Part shown: in pieces, positions 5,549-5,560 of the stretch
Position numbering within the stretch: position 1 is the first letter of the stretch
Layout of the letters: each line of letters opens with the position of its first letter
Assembly: GCA_964651325.1 (NCBI GenBank)
Contig: CAZYXP010000219.1
Location: forward strand, 1-5,560
DNA: 5,560 bases
DNA from: JADFOB01 sp964651325
GTDB taxonomy: Bacteria > Planctomycetota > Phycisphaerae > UBA1845
Direction of reading: 5' to 3'
Notes under the pieces: generated by a model
What the model was told of the DNA's origin: nothing
The model's database searches: none
Seen by the model: only the letters and a program-made list of their open reading frames with translations
Position numbers and translations under genes: made by a program

Positions 5549-5560
5549 CCGCCACGGCTA

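Overview
This 5.56-kb window is a GC-rich (roughly 60% by eye), densely coded stretch of bacterial chromosome with five complete protein genes in three transcription units. I see no mobile element, CRISPR array, tRNA or rRNA. The lineage cannot be fixed from sequence alone. Weak or absent Shine-Dalgarno sites on several genes, short GC-rich palindromes between genes, and a large polytopic GT-C-like membrane protein would fit Planctomycetota or a similar environmental lineage, but this is a guess.

Layout. Bases 1-226 hold no convincing complete gene and contain a strong hairpin just past the end of the first gene. A minus-strand unit follows: trmB (2096-2719, tRNA m7G46 methyltransferase) and, 27 bp downstream, a 613-residue polytopic membrane protein (227-2068) resembling GT-C glycosyltransferases. 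A divergent intergenic region (2720-2938) carries a good sigma70-type promoter for the minus-strand pair, an operator-like dyad over its -10 box, and one copy of a GC-rich palindromic repeat. The plus-strand unit is yggS (2939-3709, PLP homeostasis protein) and tdk (3709-4356, thymidine kinase), joined by a one-base stop/start overlap and followed by an intrinsic terminator. Converging on it is a minus-strand gene for a PyrK-type dihydroorotate dehydrogenase electron-transfer subunit (4502-5476). The 145-bp convergent gap holds a 13-nt direct repeat, two hairpins and the second palindrome copy. At the right edge an intrinsic terminator for an unseen minus-strand gene isolates pyrK from upstream transcription.

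Functionally this is mostly housekeeping: tRNA modification, vitamin B6 homeostasis, thymidine salvage (tdk) and de novo pyrimidine synthesis (pyrK). tdk and pyrK are both pyrimidine genes but lie in separate convergent units, and no pyrD is next to pyrK. I did not find a novel system. The points most worth checking are the strand-asymmetric hairpins, the near-identical intergenic palindromes, the promoter/operator arrangement, the unusual residues in the thymidine kinase, and the poorly characterised membrane protein.
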